Assembly (NCBI GenBank): GCA_029747585.1
Contig: JAPEVF010000858.1
Location: 1 to 19,026, forward strand
From: Pleurotus djamor
Lineage: Eukaryota; Basidiomycota; Agaricomycetes; Agaricales; Pleurotaceae
DNA length: 19,026 nucleotides
Direction of reading: 5' to 3'
The stretch's first letter is position 1, and each line of letters opens with the position of its first letter. Below the pieces are notes generated by a model. The model searched no databases. It was given only the letters and a program-made list of their open reading frames with translations, and had not been told where the DNA came from. Both the position numbers and the translations under genes were made by a program. Of the stretch, positions 16,185 to 19,026 are shown piece by piece.

Positions 16185-16763
16185 ATGACATGCACGAATC
16201 CCTCCGAAGCCAGCCGCCCCGTCCCTGCGAATACGTCGCCTTCACATTCAACTTTGCCACCTTTTCTCGATGCTGTCGCACTTCAAGACATGACAAACAG
16301 CAACATCCTTACCCATATCATAAACGACACATCCAGGATACATTTCAGCGCAAGTCTTCATCGCGTTTCTCCGAACGCTCGGTGCACCTCCGTCAGCTTC
16401 CTATCCTTGTCACCAACCCGCTACTCCTTGGCCTCGCCTCCTCCTCCTCCTCATTGCACGTACCGACCGACTCGTTGCAGCTTCTGTCAAGATCACACAT
16501 GCTCCATCAATGGGGCCCGTTGTTTTGCGCTATGCATCAGCTCGGTTGCGTCTACGTCCGAAAATACACACTTACGAATGGTCAATAAATCACTCGCGCA
16601 AATGCCGGAAAGTCGTTCAAAGAACGAATCGAAAATTGGCGACGATTTATCATCTTCCCCTCGGCATCTTCATCTCCTCCTATCCCATGTTCACAACATC
16701 CCCTCCAACTGTGTCTACGTCTACTGTCCTGACCGGGAATCATCACCGAAATTGCCACTGTAA
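16185..16763 (+). CDS. Hypothetical Ser/Pro-rich protein
   Basis: Open frame of 192 codons from the first ATG (16185). It is rich in Ser, Pro, Thr and His (PVPANTSPSHSTLPPF, SPTRYSLASPPPPPH), with a Cys/His stretch (CTYRPTRCSFCQDHTC, about 16456-16503) that is not spaced like a known finger. The stop at 16763 lies just before the ATG of the next plus-strand frame (16772), in another frame. Two other frames over 16510-16884 also look partly coding (SSYPMFTTSPPTVSTSTVL), so the true protein may change frame by splicing or a sequence error. No recognisable domain. Confidence 0.3.
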   Translation: MTCTNPSEASRPVPANTSPSHSTLPPFLDAVALQDMTNSNILTHIINDTSRIHFSASLHRVSPNARCTSVSFLSLSPTRYSLASPPPPPHCTYRPTRCSFCQDHTCSINGARCFALCISSVASTSENTHLRMVNKSLAQMPESRSKNESKIGDDLSSSPRHLHLLLSHVHNIPSNCVYVYCPDRESSPKLPL

Positions 16764-16771
16764 GCGCCTCC

Positions 16772-17278
16772 ATGGATGCCATCACGACTCCATCGCCGAC
16801 GCCTTCCGTCTCCTCTCCGCCCCTCATGATCCACTTCGCGTCGCTACCCATGTCTCAGAGTCCAACCAAGCGTTTCCGTGTTGAAGAGCCATCACCCAAC
16901 GAGATTCGCGATTGTTTGAACAATCCCTCAACCGTTTTCCTGCCACACGATGGCCTTTTCGTGGACGATGACTCCGACTTTCTAACAGGCTATGAAAGCG
17001 ATCGAAGTCGTACACCTGAGCCTTCATCGCTGGAGAACCTACTCCTAACTTCAAAATACGACACTCTGCATATGCCACCACTGTGGATTCTGATGATGGG
17101 GAATCGGTGTCGTACGACTAAATTTACTTCCATCGCAGAAATTCAACCCGCTGCTGTCAGCAGATCCGACCCGCCTCATATCTTTGATGCACCTCGGTCC
17201 ACTTTACCCGGACGGCCTCGATATGGCTGTCATGGGATGGTCGCTGCAAGTACAATATCTTCCGTCCCGTTGACGTGA
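16772..17278 (+). CDS. Hypothetical protein with SPTKR nuclear-type motif
   Basis: Open frame of 168 codons with an ATG in good context (GCGCCTCCATGGAT). It begins with a disordered Ser/Pro/Thr stretch (TTPSPTPSVSSPP). Then comes MSQSPTKRFRVEEPSPNEIR, which looks like a CDK-type site next to a short basic nuclear signal, and an acidic FVDDDSDFLTGYESD. The C-terminal 40 residues look less coding. Another frame over 17240-17379 (RCKYNIFRPVDVKDMPARSS, then QPLRQANLLNLIA and stop) looks more so, suggesting a frame break or missed intron near 17230-17250. It is probably regulatory if real, but I recognise no family. Confidence 0.42.
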   Translation: MDAITTPSPTPSVSSPPLMIHFASLPMSQSPTKRFRVEEPSPNEIRDCLNNPSTVFLPHDGLFVDDDSDFLTGYESDRSRTPEPSSLENLLLTSKYDTLHMPPLWILMMGNRCRTTKFTSIAEIQPAAVSRSDPPHIFDAPRSTLPGRPRYGCHGMVAASTISSVPLT

Positions 17279-17385
17279 AGGATATGCCAGCACGCAGTAG
17301 CGCAGGTATTGAAGTTGAATCTGCGAAGCCCAATGATCAACCCCTTCGTCAAGCAAATCTACTGAACCTTATCGCATAAAAAAGA

Positions 17386-17973
17386 ATGGATGATACAGGC
17401 CTGCGTGAACGGGTATGCCATCCGCTTAACTTACTGCCGGTTTAACTTATGTTTGTATTCGCTGGTATCCGACACTTTCTATCATCGTCATGATCCCGTC
17501 TCCGTTTGTCTTAGGCGTTGCGGAAATTCTCCCATTTGGTTATTAACCCGAACCCTCCACCAAAAATGCCGCCGCTAACCTATCCCTCCCATCCTTGCCA
17601 GGATCCCAAGGCCATCCTCACTAGAATTATTATCAGAAGATTTCCTATTAACGCCGACATCATCATCATCGGACTTGCCGACACCAACTTCTTTCCCTCT
17701 GGCAATCGCATCTATCCCACCGAAATGGTCCTTGCCAGCCACTCCATCCACATCTCACGTTGCTCCCACACTGAATATATCACGATCCCCGTCACCAGCT
17801 CCTTCGACACCTACCGATGCCTCTGCTCCCATTTGCTGGACTCGATGACCCGCCGTCGCTGCGCTTCTACCGCGAACGCAAAAGAACATTTCTCGTCGGT
17901 GATGCTCGATAATGGACTTGAAATACTCGTGTCAAAGGTCAAAGCCAGTATAGAACGGTTAAAACAAGTCTAA
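17386..17973 (+). CDS. Hypothetical protein, two exons
   Basis: Exon 1 (17386-17412) encodes MDDTGLRER from an ATG in good context (AAGAATGG). A 102-base intron (17413-17514, GTATGC donor, CTTAC words, TTTGTCTTAG end) joins it in frame to ALRKFSHLVINPNPPPK. The frame runs to TAA at 17973 and gives 161 residues. The middle has a hydrophobic strand (INADIIIIGLADTNFFPSG) and VLASHSIHISRC, and the end is helical and basic (LEILVSKVKASIERLKQ). The strand-then-helix pattern loosely recalls a BTB fold (ADVIL..D...F..HK), but the defining residues are absent, so I do not assign it. The intron is longer than others here. An alternative start is the ATG at 17565. Confidence 0.45.
17413..17514 (+). other. 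Intron of the two-exon hypothetical gene
   Basis: GTATGC donor and a pyrimidine-rich TTTGTCTTAG acceptor, 102 bases. It joins two open frames without a shift. Confidence 0.5.
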
Positions 17974-18004
17974 TCAGCTACTACTCAGTCATGATTAACG
18001 GATT

Positions 18005-18080
18005 GATCAAGCTGCTCTGCGACTACACAGGGAGTTCCTTCCACCAGATCGATGAACTCGGAAACCCTGTCTAACTGTCA
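18005..18080 (+). pseudogene. Decayed FRDYVHQVEEFGN module, copy B
   Basis: LCDYTGSSFHQIDELGNPV is followed at once by a TAA. It aligns with Y-V-F-H-Q-V-D-E-F-G-N of copy C (18318-18350) and with the minus-strand copy near 14500. The flanking exon is not recognisable. A small relic. Confidence 0.4.
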
Positions 18081-18149
18081 CCAACATATTCAAGAACTTG
18101 AACTCATGCGAACTCGTTTGAAAGAGTCTAGTGGTCAATAATATACTCA

Positions 18150-18470
18150 ATCGGCGGAATCTTTACTTCTGCTCTTTCCAATCGGATCGAGTAAGCATTC
18201 TCTTCAACCTCCAGGTCAATGATGTACTAATTGCCCATCAAGTCCCCTCGCGATCCCCGTTGGTCAGAATAGTGTATTTGATACATCCTTGAACCTTTCC
18301 GCAACTACGTCTTCCATCAGGTCGACGAATTCGGGAACGGTATTGTCAGTTTGTCTCATGTCTTCACCTATCCGAACGAGGTATGTCTCCTCACCCGTCG
18401 TTACACGGTACCATGGTGGTGATTGTTGTTAGCTTGAGATTCGCGTGGATAGAATAGTCTTACTGCGTCT
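18150..18470 (+). pseudogene. Decayed FRDYVHQVEEFGN module, copy C
   Basis: A plus-strand relative of the minus-strand module at 14440-14720. An exon ending ALSNRI at 18190 is followed by a 52-base GTAAGC intron (18191-18242). The next exon (18243-18380) reads SPRDPRWSE, two stops, YILEPFRNYVFHQVDEFGNG, then IVSLSHVFTYPNE. A GTATGT intron (18381-18432, also 52 bases, ending TTGTTAG) leads to LEIRVDRIVLLRL and a stop at 18474. In-frame TAG and TGA plus an apparent four-base insertion at the acceptor mark it as a pseudogene. Confidence 0.5.
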
Positions 18471-18526
18471 GTAGGTATCTCTTTTCACGCTTCACACAAG
18501 TCCGTTCAAGCGAATGATCTGAAATT

Positions 18527-18745
18527 ATGCAAGTGATGGTATTGGCCGTGCTGGACAAAACAAAGCATATGATACAAAAAAGCAATCCCCGCCTCCAGAA
18601 CTCCCTCCGAATGGCTTCTTCTGATCAACCAGCACACCAAACACAAAAAACTGCCATAAAATGTGGTTGGTTCCATGCTCTGGTTCAGAACTTTGAAGGA
18701 AGGCTCTACGCATGGGCAATCGCCGTAGAGCTCTCCTCATCCTGA
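18527..18745 (+). CDS. Doubtful small open frame
   Basis: Seventy-two codons from an ATG (TTATGCAAG) to TGA, encoding MQVMVLAVLDKTKHMIQKS and an ending with IKCGWFHALVQNFEG. The opposite strand is also open over much of the stretch (18788-18525), so openness alone is not evidence. No domain, intron or copy elsewhere in the window supports it. Confidence 0.15.
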   Translation: MQVMVLAVLDKTKHMIQKSNPRLQNSLRMASSDQPAHQTQKTAIKCGWFHALVQNFEGRLYAWAIAVELSSS

Positions 18746-19026
18746 ACCTCACACCGAATGCTCCCGAGACGTCNTCTTCGGGGCCCACACATCCCTCAAG
18801 CTCGAGCGACTCCCTCTAGGCCATCTTTAAAGGTCGCATGTCACTTATCGGTCTCACTCGACTCGCCACCGCCTCGTGCAACAAGCCACGATCATGGAAG
18901 ATGGGCGATGCGCTACTCCGCTAAATGACAGCGCCAGGATGACCTAGAAGTACGCACATGCGTCAAGTGAACTCGAACTTGAAAGAGGTGGTGCCACCGT
19001 CGAATCCGAATCAGGAGGGGTTTGTC
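18746..19026. other. No gene seen at right edge
   Basis: There is an N at 18773, and a plus-strand Ser-rich stretch (SSSGPTHPSSSSDSL, about 18772-18817) ends at a stop. Nothing else is recognisable. Confidence 0.35.

Overview
The window looks like a stretch of draft nuclear genome from a basidiomycete fungus, probably an Agaricomycete. The reasons are short introns (about 50-70 bases) with GTRNGT-type donors and CTNAC-like branch sites, and large F-box and BTB/POZ protein families of the kind these fungi expand. One F-box protein carries the typical run-in IDEEI..L...RRN...ISKLPNEI. I cannot name the species. About a dozen isolated single Ns sit in or beside short runs of one base, and at least one breaks a reading frame artificially, so small indels here should be treated with caution.

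Layout. 0.2-2.2 kb: two minus-strand genes in tandem, an F-box protein (215-928) and a BTB/POZ protein (1101-2171). 2.3-3.05 kb: a doubtful minus-strand F-box-like remnant. 3.2-5.1 kb: a plus-strand F-box/leucine-rich protein of about 604 residues whose frame closes once a single N is ignored. 5.36-5.43 kb: a minus-strand tRNA-Thr(UGU). 5.6-8.8 kb: two degenerate plus-strand copies (P1, P2) of an unidentified multi-exon gene. 8.8-9.4 kb: a minus-strand F-box/LRR-like relic. 9.66-10.98 kb: a minus-strand zinc-finger gene with several frame breaks, including a 13-base tandem duplication. 11.5-14.3 kb: a third copy (P3) of the 5.6-8.8 kb segment, filled with tandem repeats of period 7, 8, 9 and 13. 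14.4-15.1 kb: minus-strand exons, one carrying a PAM2-like motif and others an unidentified conserved module. 15.1-15.95 kb: no gene seen. 16.2-18.0 kb: plus-strand hypothetical coding regions. 18.0-18.5 kb: two decayed plus-strand copies of the 14.5 kb module.

How it fits together. F-box proteins recruit substrates to SCF (cullin-1) ubiquitin ligases and BTB proteins to cullin-3 ligases, so the left third is a small cluster of ubiquitin-ligase adaptor-type genes. The rest is a fast-evolving region of segmental copies and pseudogenes in which conserved intron positions, intron lengths and codon-level similarity outlast the open frames. I find no CRISPR array, transposase, reverse transcriptase, virus or toxin gene. 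The best candidates for something undescribed are the P1/P2/P3 family, the conserved minus-strand PWYH reading frame inside two of its copies, and the FRDYVHQVEEFGN exon module present three times.
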